64,000 bases of DNA from JBGAQP01 sp044220635 (GTDB lineage Bacteria > Pseudomonadota > Gammaproteobacteria > Burkholderiales > Usitatibacteraceae). The stretch covers positions 1 through 64,000 of the forward strand of contig JBGAQP010000004.1 in assembly GCA_044220635.1 (NCBI GenBank), read 5' to 3'. Made by a program: the position numbers and the translations under genes. How positions within the stretch are numbered: the stretch's first letter is position 1; the number at the start of each line of letters is the position of its first letter. Positions 55,584 through 64,000 of the stretch are shown piece by piece. The notes beneath the pieces were generated by a model. The model did not search any database, had not been told where the DNA came from, and was given only the letters and a program-made list of their open reading frames with translations.

Positions 55584-56752
55584 CGCGACGATCGCAGGCC
55601 CCAGCGCTCGCGGCGGCTTGGCTCGCCGCCGCCTGCGCCTTCCCGATCGCGTTTCCGGCCGCGGGCGCGGGCCTTCCCGACCGCGAGACCTTCGTCGACC
55701 CCGAGGACGGGCGCTTCGACGCGGGCCGCTGGCTCCTCGAACGCAAGGGCTTCCTCCCGATCCCGATCGTGATCACCGAGCCCGCGGTGGGCTACGGCGG
55801 CGGGCTCGGCTTGCTCTTCTTCCGCGGCAGCCTCGCGAAACCCGCGGAGCCGGGCGCCCCGAGGCGCTTCGCGCCTCCGGACATCACCGCGGTGGCGGCC
55901 CTCGGAACGGAAAACGGCACTCGGGGAGCCGCCGCCGGCCACCTCGGGTTCAGCGACGACCGGCGCTGGCGCTACGCCGCCGCGGCCGCCGGCGCCTCGC
56001 TCAACCTCGCCTGGTATGGCGCGCCCGGCCTCGCGGGCGGCGAGCGCTCCGAGGGGATCGACTTCAACCTCGAGGCCCGCGGCGGGATCGTGGACGTCCG
56101 CCGGCGGTTCGGGGAGAGCGAATGGTGGGCGGGACTGCGCTATGCCGCGGCGAACGTGAAGAGCCGCTTCGCGCTCGAGACGCCGGGCGACGTCACGGCG
56201 CCGCAGCTCGACGCGACGCTCTCGGGCCTGGGGGTCGTCGTCGAGTACGACGGACGCGACAACATCTTCACGCCCAACGACGGCGTGCGGCTGCACGCGA
56301 CGGTCCTGCGGTTCGACGAGGCGATCGGCAGCGACCAGGAGTTCAGCCGCGGCCGGATCGCGCTGAACTCGTTCCATCCCGTGGGCCGGTCGCTCGTCGT
56401 CGGCATTCGCGCGGAGTTGCAGGCCGTCGACGGCGACGTGCCGTTCTACGCGCGACCCTTCATCGAGCTCAGGGGCATCCCGGCGCTGCGCTACCAGGGC
56501 GACCGGGTGGCCCTCGCGGAGATCGAGGGGCGCTGGAGCCTCGACGGGCGCTGGTCGCTCGTCGCTTTCGCCGGCGCGGGCCGCGCGGCGTCGGGATCCG
56601 GCGACCTCGGCTCGGCGCCCACGAGGACGACCTTGGGCCTGGGAGTGCGCTATCTCCTCGTCCGCGCCCTGGGAATGCAGGTGGGAATCGACGTCGCCCG
56701 CGGCCCCGAGGACGAAGCGATCTACCTCATCGCCGGCAGCTCCTGGCGCTGA
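55580..56752 (+). CDS. Outer-membrane beta-barrel protein (Omp85/surface antigen type), uncertain start
   Basis: About 390 residues. The C-terminal two thirds form a beta-barrel with regular alternating strands and Omp85-like features such as VEYDGRDNIFTPNDGVRLHATV and a final aromatic-rich strand ending SSWR. The first standard start codon in frame is GTG 55769, but the frame upstream encodes a clear signal peptide (ARRSQAPALAAAWLAAACAFP, ending FPAAGA) and the conserved FVDPEDGRFD-GRWLL lead-in. The start is therefore probably a non-standard ATA at 55580, overlapping the DUF2950 stop as ATAG, or CTG 55562. No POTRA domain is visible. Confidence 0.75.
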   Translation: MARRSQAPALAAAWLAAACAFPIAFPAAGAGLPDRETFVDPEDGRFDAGRWLLERKGFLPIPIVITEPAVGYGGGLGLLFFRGSLAKPAEPGAPRRFAPPDITAVAALGTENGTRGAAAGHLGFSDDRRWRYAAAAAGASLNLAWYGAPGLAGGERSEGIDFNLEARGGIVDVRRRFGESEWWAGLRYAAANVKSRFALETPGDVTAPQLDATLSGLGVVVEYDGRDNIFTPNDGVRLHATVLRFDEAIGSDQEFSRGRIALNSFHPVGRSLVVGIRAELQAVDGDVPFYARPFIELRGIPALRYQGDRVALAEIEGRWSLDGRWSLVAFAGAGRAASGSGDLGSAPTRTTLGLGVRYLLVRALGMQVGIDVARGPEDEAIYLIAGSSWR

Positions 56753-56821
56753 AAAATGGGGACAGTCCCCATTTATTGCCTGTAATGCAGATTACAAAGG
56801 GAAAATGGGGACTGTCCCCAT
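56753..56821. repeat. Paired GGGGACWGTCCCC hairpin element between two stop codons
   Basis: A 69-base AT-rich element fills exactly the gap between the barrel gene stop (TGA 56750-56752) and the convergent ptsI stop (56822-56824). It holds AAATGGGGAC-A-GTCCCCATTT and, 29 bases later, AAATGGGGAC-T-GTCCCCATTT, each a 10-bp palindrome. Between them TGTAAT and ATTACA form a further short inverted repeat. It could act as a bidirectional terminator, but the duplication looks like a repeat family or a mobile-element remnant. Confidence 0.75.
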
Positions 56822-58585
56822 TTATCCGTTGAGCTTCTCGAGGAGGGCGAGGAGCTTCTCGGGTTCGTCGGACTTGAGGATGCGCGCGACCACCGGGGTG
56901 ATGTCCGGCAGGCTCGTGGTGAGCACGCGCTGCTTCACCGCGAGGAGCGTGGCCGGGTGCATGGAGAAGTGCCGCAGGCCGAAGCCGAGCAGCAGCCGCG
57001 TGAGCTCCACGTCCCCCGCCATCTCGCCGCAGATCGCCACCGGCTTCTCGTTCTGGTGCGCCGTGCGCACCACCGAGGCGAGGAGGGTGAGCACCGCGGG
57101 GTGCAGCGGGTCGTAGAGGTGCGCCACCGTGTCGTCGGCGCGGTCGATGGCGAGCGTGTACTGGATGAGGTCGTTGGTGCCCACCGAGATGAAGTCGAGC
57201 TTGCGGATGAACATCGGAAGCGCGATGGCCGCCGCGGGCACCTCGATCATCCCGCCCACGGGCACGTGCTCGTCGAACTTCACGCCCTCGTGCCGGAGCT
57301 GCTCCTTCGCCTGCGCCACGGCGCCGAGCGCCTGGTGCAGCTCTCCCCAGGAGGAAAGCATCGGGATCAGGATCATCACCTTGCCGTGGCGCGAGGCGCG
57401 CAGCATCGCGCGCAGCTGCGTGTTGAACATCTGCGGCTCGGCGAGGCAGTAGCGGATCGCCCGCAGCCCCATGGCAGGATTGACCGCCGCCGCGTGCTCC
57501 TGCCCTTCGAGGGACTTGTCCGCGCCGATGTCGAGCGTGCGGATCGTGACCGGCAGGCCCCTCATGCCCTCGACCACCTCGCGGTAGGCCTCGTACTGCT
57601 CGTCCTCGTCGGGGAGGTCGCGGCGGTTCATGAACAGGAACTCGCTGCGGAAGAGCCCGATGCCGGTCGCCCCGCTCGCCCGCACCGCCTCGAGGTCCGT
57701 GGGCAGCTCGATGTTCGCGTGCAGCTGCACCGTCGTGCCGTCGAGCGTGGCCGCGGGGGCGGTGCGCAGGCGCTTGAGCTTCTCCTTCTCGAGCCGCGCC
57801 TGGTTCTGCTTGAGCCGGTACTCGGCGAGCACCGCGCGGTCGGGGTTGACGATCACCACGCCCTGCGTGCCGTCGACGATGATCAGCTCGTCCTCGCGCA
57901 CCATCGTGCGCGAGTGGTGCAGCGCCACGATCGCCGGGATGTTGAGCGAGCGCGCCACGATCGCGGTGTGCGAGGTGGCCCCGCCGAGGTCCGTGAGGAA
58001 GGCGGCGAAGGGGTGCTCGCGGAAGAGGATCACGTCGGCGGGCGAGAGGTCGCGGGCCACGAGGATGGCGGGGTCCTCGCGCACGGACTTCATCACGATG
58101 CGCCGTTGGGTGCCCGCGAGCGCGGCGAGCACGCGCTCCGCGACCTGGCGCACGTCGTTCTCGCGCTCGCGCAGGTACGGGTCCTCGATGTCGACGAAGT
58201 GCGCCATGAGCTCGTCGAGCTGGATCCTGAGCGCCCACTCCGCGTTGCAGCGCCGCTCGCGGATGAGATCCCGCGGGGCCTCGGAGAGCGCGGCGTCCTC
58301 GAGCAGCATCAGGTGGACGTTCACGAAGGGCGCGAGCTCGGCCGCCGCGCTGTGGCGCACGCTCTCGGCGAGCCCCTCGAGCTCGTCGCGCACCTCCTTC
58401 ACGGCGCGGTCGAACCGGCGCTGCTCGCGCTGCACGTCGGTGGCCGGAATCTCGTAATGGTCCACTTCCGTGGACATGCCCGAGAAGAGGTGCGCGTGGC
58501 CGATGGCGATGCCGCTCGACACCGCGATGCCGTGCATCGTGAAGCTGACGCTCGAGGCGGCGGGGGCGGCGGAGCGGTCGTTCAC
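56822..58585 (-). CDS. ptsI: Phosphotransferase system enzyme I
   Basis: A 587-residue kinase that takes phosphate from PEP and passes it to HPr. The active-site His lies in GGATSHTAIVARS. The PEP-binding FRSEFLFMNR and the signature DFISVGTNDLIQYTLAIDR are intact. There is no GAF domain, so this is PtsI rather than PtsP. It lies 106 bases after ptsH, the last gene of the EIIA-HPr-EI set. The paired hairpin element abuts its stop. Confidence 0.95.
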   Translation of the reverse strand: MNDRSAAPAASSVSFTMHGIAVSSGIAIGHAHLFSGMSTEVDHYEIPATDVQREQRRFDRAVKEVRDELEGLAESVRHSAAAELAPFVNVHLMLLEDAALSEAPRDLIRERRCNAEWALRIQLDELMAHFVDIEDPYLRERENDVRQVAERVLAALAGTQRRIVMKSVREDPAILVARDLSPADVILFREHPFAAFLTDLGGATSHTAIVARSLNIPAIVALHHSRTMVREDELIIVDGTQGVVIVNPDRAVLAEYRLKQNQARLEKEKLKRLRTAPAATLDGTTVQLHANIELPTDLEAVRASGATGIGLFRSEFLFMNRRDLPDEDEQYEAYREVVEGMRGLPVTIRTLDIGADKSLEGQEHAAAVNPAMGLRAIRYCLAEPQMFNTQLRAMLRASRHGKVMILIPMLSSWGELHQALGAVAQAKEQLRHEGVKFDEHVPVGGMIEVPAAAIALPMFIRKLDFISVGTNDLIQYTLAIDRADDTVAHLYDPLHPAVLTLLASVVRTAHQNEKPVAICGEMAGDVELTRLLLGFGLRHFSMHPATLLAVKQRVLTTSLPDITPVVARILKSDEPEKLLALLEKLNG

Positions 58586-58691
58586 GGCGCGGCGCCTCCG
58601 GGTCGCCGTGCCCCTTGAAGGATCGCCGCGCGGGCGCCCGGGCGCGCCCGGCCTGCCGTCGATCCCGCAAGCGGGGCCCGCGCCGGATGCC

Positions 58692-58961
58692 TCACGCGCC
58701 CTCCCCGAACTTGTCCGCGAAGAGCTTCTCGATCGCCTCGATCGCGGCGACCTCGTCCGGGCCGTCGGTCTCGATCTCGACGCTGGAGCCCAGGCCCGCG
58801 GCGAGCATCATCACCCCCATGATGCTCTTCGCGTTCACGCGCCGTCCGTTCCGGGCGAGCCACACGCCGCTGCGGAAGCCCGAGGCCGCCTGCGTGAGCT
58901 TGGCCGAGGCCCGCGCGTGCAGGCCGAGCTTGTTGGTGATGGTCACGGTTCGCTTCTGCAT
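58692..58961 (-). CDS. ptsH: Phosphocarrier protein HPr
   Basis: An 89-residue phosphocarrier. The phospho-His is in KLGLHARAS (His15), and the regulatory Ser is in NAKSIMGVMML (Ser46), the target of HPr kinase where present. The start MQKRTVTITNK is standard. It lies four bases after the EIIA gene, so the two are co-translated. Confidence 0.96.
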   Translation of the reverse strand: MQKRTVTITNKLGLHARASAKLTQAASGFRSGVWLARNGRRVNAKSIMGVMMLAAGLGSSVEIETDGPDEVAAIEAIEKLFADKFGEGA

Positions 58962-58965
58962 CCCC

Positions 58966-59358
58966 TCAGTCCTTGACCGGCATGCGCATCACGCCCGCGG
59001 TGCCACCGGCGAGCGCCTTGTCGATCACCGCCGCGAGCGGCTCCTCGCGGTAGGTGAGAGCGCGGATGAGCATCGGCAGGTTCACGCCCGCGATCCCCTC
59101 GACGCGGCCGGGCTTCAGGAGCCGCGCGGCGACGTTCGAGGGCGTGGCGCCGTAGATGTCGGTCAGCACGAGCACGCCCTGCCCCTGGTCGAGGAAGCGG
59201 ATGAGGTCCTCGGCCACGGGGATGATCGCCTCGGGGTCGTCGTGGACCGTCACGCCCACCTGCCGCAGGTAGAGCGGCCGCTTGCCGAGCACGTGGCTCG
59301 CGCTGTGGATGAGGCTTTCGCCGAAGGCGCCGTGGGCGACGATGAGGATGCCGATCAT
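58966..59358 (-). CDS. PTS EIIA component, mannose family
   Basis: A 130-residue EIIA(Man) domain with the phospho-His in LIVAHGAFG (His9) and the VLTDIYGATPSN block. It is free-standing, without EIIB or a membrane permease nearby. In betaproteobacteria such an EIIA encoded with HPr and EI is thought to be regulatory rather than for sugar uptake. It begins 41 bases after phoR on the same strand. Confidence 0.92.
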   Translation of the reverse strand: MIGILIVAHGAFGESLIHSASHVLGKRPLYLRQVGVTVHDDPEAIIPVAEDLIRFLDQGQGVLVLTDIYGATPSNVAARLLKPGRVEGIAGVNLPMLIRALTYREEPLAAVIDKALAGGTAGVMRMPVKD

Positions 59359-59399
59359 GGGTGCGTCCCGTTGGACGCCTCCATTTTACGGCATGGCGC

Positions 59400-60764
59400 T
59401 CACGCCGCCCGGATCGGCTTCACCTCGGCGAGCGTCGTGGCGGGCTCGGCCGCCCGCGAGGCGGGGAAGCGGCAGGTGAAGGTGCTCCCCCGCCCCACCT
59501 CGCTCTCGATCTCGAGCCGCCCCTGGTGGCGCTGGAGCACGTGCTTGACGATGGCGAGCCCGAGGCCCGTGCCGCCCGTGGAGCGCGAGCGGCTGCGGTC
59601 CACGCGGTAGAAGCGCTCCGTGAGCCGCGGGACGTGCTCGGGGGCGATCCCGTCGCCGTTGTCCGTGACGCGGAAGACCGGCGCGCCGCCCTCGAGTGTC
59701 CAGGCGACCTCGATGTCGCCGCCCGCCGCGGTGTAGCGGATCGCGTTGGTGACGAGGTTCGAGAAGCAGCTGCGCAGCTCCTCGCGGCTGCCCGTCATCC
59801 AGGCGGGCTCGATCCTCGAGGCGATGCGGTGGCGCCCGGCGTTGAGGCTCTCCGCGTCGAGGAGCACCGAGCGCACGAGCGCGGGCACGTCGATCGCCTC
59901 CTCGCGCAGCGGATAGCCCGAGTCCTCGAGCCGGGAAAGCATGAGCAGGTCCTCGACGAGGCGCTGCATGCGCTCGGCCTGCTCGGTCATGAGCTCGAGG
60001 GAGCGGTTGAAGAGCCTCTCGTCGGCGGTGCGCGCGTCGGTGAGCGTCTCGAGGAAGCCCTTCATCACCGTGAGCGGGGTGCGCAGCTCGTGGGAGACGT
60101 TGGCGATGAAGTCGCGGCGCATGGCCTCGAGCCGCTCCCAGCGCGAGACGTCGCGCGACAGCAGCAGCTTCTCGTTGAGCCCGTAGGGGACGAGCTGCAC
60201 CGAGAGCACCCGGTCGCCCTCCGCGGGGCCCTTGAGCTGGAAAGGCTCGCCGAAGTGCGCGGCGGCGAGGTAGGAGGCGAACATCGGGTGGCGCACGAGG
60301 TTCGTGATCGCCTGCTGGCGGTCGCGGCGCAGCGTGAGCCCGAAGTGGTCCTCCGCCGAGGGGTTCATCCACTCGATGCGGTTCTCCTCGTCGAGCACCG
60401 TGACGCCGTCGGGCATCGCCTCGCCCGCCTGCCGGAAGCGCAGCAGCATGCCCGAGAGGGCGCGCTGGCTCTGCTTCTCCTTCTTCATGCCCCGGTAGAG
60501 GTGGGCGAAGATCTCGCCCCAGGTGCCCGAGGCGTCGGGGGTGCTCTCGAGCGCGGGGTCCTTCAGCCAGCGCAGCAGCCGCCACTGGTTGAGGTAGTGG
60601 AACGCGAGGAGGATGAAGAAGACGAGGGCGAGAAAGGCGAAGGCCGCGGCCCGGCCGGCGAGCAATCCGATGAGGAGCGCCGCCGTGCCGGACACCGCCG
60701 CGGTGCCGAGCAGCTGCCTCAGCCACTGTCCCATGCCGGAGTCCCTCGGGGTGGTCGCGGCCAT
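59400..60764 (-). CDS. phoR: Phosphate regulon sensor kinase PhoR
   Basis: A 454-residue membrane kinase. Two close N-terminal helices (about residues 18-55) lack a large periplasmic domain. A PAS domain (about 115-220) and HisKA follow, with FIANVSHELRTPLTVMKGFLE. The HATPase_c domain has DNGDGIAPEH and GGTGLGLAIVKH. This fits PhoR, which senses phosphate through PstSCAB and PhoU. The pst genes are not in the window. A start 30 bases later (MGQWLRQLL) is also possible. Confidence 0.93.
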   Translation of the reverse strand: MAATTPRDSGMGQWLRQLLGTAAVSGTAALLIGLLAGRAAAFAFLALVFFILLAFHYLNQWRLLRWLKDPALESTPDASGTWGEIFAHLYRGMKKEKQSQRALSGMLLRFRQAGEAMPDGVTVLDEENRIEWMNPSAEDHFGLTLRRDRQQAITNLVRHPMFASYLAAAHFGEPFQLKGPAEGDRVLSVQLVPYGLNEKLLLSRDVSRWERLEAMRRDFIANVSHELRTPLTVMKGFLETLTDARTADERLFNRSLELMTEQAERMQRLVEDLLMLSRLEDSGYPLREEAIDVPALVRSVLLDAESLNAGRHRIASRIEPAWMTGSREELRSCFSNLVTNAIRYTAAGGDIEVAWTLEGGAPVFRVTDNGDGIAPEHVPRLTERFYRVDRSRSRSTGGTGLGLAIVKHVLQRHQGRLEIESEVGRGSTFTCRFPASRAAEPATTLAEVKPIRAA

Positions 60765-60789
60765 TATCCCACGGCCCCCCGGGGGCGCC

Positions 60790-61476
<687 letters not shown>

Positions 61477-61592
61477 GGCGGCCTTCTCGTGGGTTGCCGC
61501 GATGATATTTCAGCCGGGTGACAGGGACATTACAGCCTTTGCTCGGCCCGGGCCGCCCTGAGCGATAATCGGGCCTCACGACCGGCCCGCCC

Positions 61593-61997
61593 ATGGACCC
61601 CAAAGCCCCCCGCCCCACCGAGATCAAGCTGCACCAGAAGTCCCGCCTGCTGGAAATCGCCTTCGAGGACGGCCAGCGCTACGAGCTGCCCTGCGAGTAC
61701 CTGCGCGTCTTCTCGCCCTCCGCGGAGGTGCGCGGCCACGGCCCCGGCCAGGAGGTGCTCCAGGTGGGCAAGCGCGAGGTCGGCATCACCGAGGTCGAGC
61801 CCGTGGGGGTGTACGCGGTGAAGCTCGTCTTCACCGACGGCCACGACACGGGGCTCTACTCCTGGGAATACCTCCACGAGCTCGGCGAGCGCCAGGCGAC
61901 GAACTGGAAGAGCTACCTCGCGCGCCTCGAGCAGGCGGGCGCCTCGCGCGACGCACCCTCTTCCAGGCCCCCTCCCAAGGCGGAAGGGTCGAAGTGA
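61593..61997 (+). CDS. DUF971 protein (gamma-butyrobetaine hydroxylase-like N-terminal domain)
   Basis: A 134-residue protein consisting of one DUF971 domain (PTEIKLHQKSRLLEIAFEDGQRYELPCEYLRVFSPSAEV to DGHDTGLYSWEYLHELG) plus a Pro/Ser tail. The domain is also found fused to Mrp-type Fe-S carriers and to 2-oxoglutarate oxygenases, but its role alone is not settled. Its stop overlaps the ubiE start as GTGA, suggesting a link to ubiquinone or electron-transport functions. Confidence 0.9.
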   Translation: MDPKAPRPTEIKLHQKSRLLEIAFEDGQRYELPCEYLRVFSPSAEVRGHGPGQEVLQVGKREVGITEVEPVGVYAVKLVFTDGHDTGLYSWEYLHELGERQATNWKSYLARLEQAGASRDAPSSRPPPKAEGSK

Positions 61998-62731
61998 GCG
62001 ACAAGACCACCCATTTCGGCTACGAGGAGGTGCCGGTCGCCGAGAAGGCCCGGCGCGTGGGCGAGGTCTTCAGCTCGGTCGCCACGAACTACGACCTCAT
62101 GAACGACCTCATGTCGCTCGGGATGCACCGGCTCTGGAAGCGCTTCGCCGTGGCGATGAGCGGCGTGCGCGAGGGCTCGCGCGTCCTCGACGTGGCGAGC
62201 GGCAGCGGCGACCTCGCGCTCGCCTTCGCGAAGCGCGCCGGCCCCACGGGCCAGGTCTGGCTCACCGACATCAACGCCGGCATGCTCGCCGTGGGGCGCG
62301 ACAAGCTGATCGACGGCGGCTTCTTCCCGCCGCTCGCGCTCTGCGATGGCGAGAGGCTCCCCTTCCCGGGCGACACCTTCGACTGCGTCTCGGTCGCCTT
62401 CGGGCTGCGCAACATGACGCACAAGGACCGCGCGCTCGCGGAGATGGCGCGCGTCGCCCGGCCGGGCGGGCGCGTTCTGGTGCTCGAGTTCTCGAAGCCC
62501 TGGAAGCCCCTCGCGAAGCCCTACGACACGTTCTCGTTCTCCGTCCTGCCGTGGCTCGGCAAGCACGTCGCGAAGGACGAGGCGGCCTACCGCTACCTCG
62601 CCGAGTCGATCCGCATGCACCCGGACCAGGAGACGCTCAAGGCGATGATGCGGGAAGCGGGCCTCGCGAACGTCGAGTACTTCAACCTCACCGGCGGCGT
62701 CGTGGCGCTGCACCGGGGATGGAAGGTCTGA
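61994..62731 (+). CDS. ubiE: Ubiquinone/menaquinone C-methyltransferase UbiE
   Basis: A 245-residue SAM-dependent methyltransferase of quinone synthesis. It has FSSVATNYDLMNDLMSLGMHRLWK, motif I VLDVASGSGDLAL, and the family signature FGLRNMTHKDRAL. A GTG start (VSDKTTHFGYEEVP) overlaps the DUF971 stop. The stop shares one base with the following ubiJ start. Confidence 0.96.
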   Translation: MSDKTTHFGYEEVPVAEKARRVGEVFSSVATNYDLMNDLMSLGMHRLWKRFAVAMSGVREGSRVLDVASGSGDLALAFAKRAGPTGQVWLTDINAGMLAVGRDKLIDGGFFPPLALCDGERLPFPGDTFDCVSVAFGLRNMTHKDRALAEMARVARPGGRVLVLEFSKPWKPLAKPYDTFSFSVLPWLGKHVAKDEAAYRYLAESIRMHPDQETLKAMMREAGLANVEYFNLTGGVVALHRGWKV

Positions 62732-63315
62732 TGGGCCCGCGCCCGGTCACGGCCGCGCTCAACCACGTGCTGCATTCCACGCCGGTCGCCATGGAGCGGC
62801 TCGCCCGCTTCGCCGGGCGCACGGCCGCCTTCCACGTCGGTCCCCTCTCGCTCGCCTTCACGGTCCAGACCACGGGCTGCGTCACCTCGGCGGTGCCCGA
62901 GGCCGCGCGCGACCTCGAAGTGAGGCTCTCGCCGTTCCTGCTCCCGCGGCTCGCCGCGAAGGACGAGGCCGCGTTCAAGGAAGTCGAGATGCAAGGCGAC
63001 GCGGAGTTCGCGCAGGAGGTCTCCTTCCTTGCGCGCAACCTCAGCTGGGACGCGGAGGAGGACCTCTCCCGCCTCGTGGGCGATGCCGCGGCGCACCGCG
63101 CGGCCGAGACCGCCCGCGGCGCCGCCGCCTGGGGGCGCGACGCCGCCTGGCGCGTGGCCGAGGGCGCGGCGGAGTACTGGACGGAGGAATCGCCCCTCAT
63201 CGCCTCGCGCGTGAAGGTCGAGGGGTTCGTCCGCGAGGTCTCGGAGCTGCGCGACGCCGTCGAGCGGCTCGCGAAGCGCATCGAAATGCTGGACGCGGAC
63301 GATGACCGCCGCTGA
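62731..63315 (+). CDS. ubiJ: Ubiquinone biosynthesis accessory factor UbiJ
   Basis: A 194-residue protein with an SCP2-type lipid-binding domain (about residues 15-110; LARFAGRTAAFHVGPLSLAFTV and MQGDAEFAQEVSFLARNLSWDAEEDLSRLVGD) and a C-terminal helical region. UbiJ helps organise the aerobic ubiquinone complex, and its position directly after ubiE fits. An in-frame ATG at 62719 is possible, but 62731 overlaps the ubiE stop by one base. Confidence 0.88.
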   Translation: MGPRPVTAALNHVLHSTPVAMERLARFAGRTAAFHVGPLSLAFTVQTTGCVTSAVPEAARDLEVRLSPFLLPRLAAKDEAAFKEVEMQGDAEFAQEVSFLARNLSWDAEEDLSRLVGDAAAHRAAETARGAAAWGRDAAWRVAEGAAEYWTEESPLIASRVKVEGFVREVSELRDAVERLAKRIEMLDADDDRR

Positions 63316-63344
63316 GCGCCGCGAACGCCGGAACGCCGCGTAAG

Positions 63345-64000
63345 TTGAGGCTGCTCCTCGTCGCGCTCCTCGCCCTCGCCGCCGCCACGGCCCACGGGCA
63401 GGCGCCGCCGGCCAAGCGCGCCGCCGTCTCCTGGGAGGCGCCCACGGAGCTGCGCGTCCTCTTCGAGAAGCACCTCGTCCCGCCCGAGATCGCGGAAGGA
63501 GGCGACGCGCGCGGGGCCTTGCGGCCGTTCGTCCGCGAGGTGAACCGCCGCGTGCCGGAGATCGCCGCCGCCGAGGGCTGGTTCTCGCCGAAGGTGGAAA
63601 CGCGGATCGAGGGCGAGGGGGCGCAGGCGAAGCTCCTCGTCGCGGTGACGCCGGGCGCGCGCACCACTGTCGCGAAGGTGGAGATCGAGCTCCGGGGCGC
63701 GATCGCGGGCGAGGGCATCGAGCTCGACGCCCGGCGCCGGGGCATCCGCGCCGTCTGGCCCCTCGTGGAGGGCAGGCCCTTCCGCAACGCCGACTGGGAG
63801 GACGCGAAGAGCCGCACGCTCGACGCCCTGGTCGAGGTGGACTACGCGGCGGCGCGCCTCGTGGAGAGCGAGGCCCGCGTGGACGCCGGCGCGGCCACCG
63901 CGAGCCTGAAGATCGTCCTCGACAGCGGGCCCGCCTTCACGCTGGGCGAGCTCGCGGTCTCGGGCCTCGCGCGCTATCCCGCCACGCTCGTGGCGCGCTA
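63345..64000 (+). CDS. tamA: Autotransporter assembly protein TamA, 3' truncated by the window edge
   Basis: A frame open from TTG 63345 to the window end, at least 218 residues. It starts with a signal peptide (LRLLLVALLALAAATAHGQ). The mature part reads ELRVLFEKHL, later GWFSPKVETRIEG, then FRNADWEDAKSRTLDALVEVDYAAARLVESEARVD and LDSGPAFTLGELAVSGL. This is the pattern of successive POTRA domains of TamA, the outer-membrane partner of TamB. The barrel lies beyond the window. The TTG start is inferred, because no ATG or GTG precedes the signal. Confidence 0.82.
   Translation, partial: MRLLLVALLALAAATAHGQAPPAKRAAVSWEAPTELRVLFEKHLVPPEIAEGGDARGALRPFVREVNRRVPEIAAAEGWFSPKVETRIEGEGAQAKLLVAVTPGARTTVAKVEIELRGAIAGEGIELDARRRGIRAVWPLVEGRPFRNADWEDAKSRTLDALVEVDYAAARLVESEARVDAGAATASLKIVLDSGPAFTLGELAVSGLARYPATLVAR

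Overview
The window is 64 kb of very GC-rich DNA (about 70% by eye), densely coded, and almost all of it looks like a betaproteobacterial chromosome backbone. Pointers to that group are the glnA-ntrBC block, four DUF4124 proteins, the EIIA(Man)-HPr-EI regulatory phosphotransferase set without a sugar permease, metXW, the mreBCD-mrdA-rodA operon running on into lipBA, and ubiE-ubiJ. No rRNA, tRNA, CRISPR array, prophage, transposase or defence system was seen. Both ends cut genes: a PyrC'-like dihydroorotase homologue on the left and tamA on the right.

Layout. 1-4.4 kb: dihydroorotase-like protein, oligopeptidase A, a DUF4124-glutaredoxin protein and exonuclease III. 4.4-12.2 kb: a GAF-PAS-PAS-GGDEF-EAL protein meets ntrC tail to tail; ntrBC, a DUF4124 protein and glnA follow on the minus strand, with a sigma-54 promoter and two NtrC enhancer sites ahead of glnA. 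12.2-15.8 kb: aroE, mtgA, mgtE, thpR. 16-22.3 kb: a lysine-rich histone H1-like (AlgP-type) protein, lysA-lptM diverging from cyaY, a MarR-type regulator with a cysteine cluster, argH, and an AlgZ/AlgR-type two-component pair. This gene set resembles a neighbourhood known from Pseudomonas. 22.3-26.3 kb: a LysR regulator diverging from aceB, then small envelope proteins. 26.3-36.7 kb: one long minus-strand cell-wall and lipoate operon (mreB, mreC, mreD, mrdA, rodA, rlpA, dacC, dat, a DUF493 gene, lipB, lipA). 36.8-42.3 kb: gatCAB, a DUF4124 protein, and pyrE diverging from a second exonuclease III. 42.4-51.7 kb: an ABC-F ATPase, a small helix-turn-helix protein flanked by REP-like repeats, msrB, a phospholipase D-type lipoprotein, an AmpG-like permease, metXW behind a SAM-II-like riboswitch, a GNAT acetyltransferase and ppk2. 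51.9-56.8 kb: an exported-protein cluster (two SYLF proteins, a decayed glycine-zipper-type gene, DUF3300, DUF2950, an outer-membrane barrel). 56.8-61.5 kb: phoBR and the EIIA-HPr-EI genes. 61.6-64 kb: a DUF971 gene, ubiE, ubiJ and the start of tamA.

Many genes overlap by four bases (ATGA, GTGA or TTGA), which points to translational coupling and fixes several GTG and TTG starts. The most interesting signals are regulatory: the riboswitch plus terminator ahead of metX, the NtrC/sigma-54 layout of glnA, and one palindrome that occurs both in the MarR gene promoter and upstream of the histone-like gene. I found no clearly new multi-gene system.
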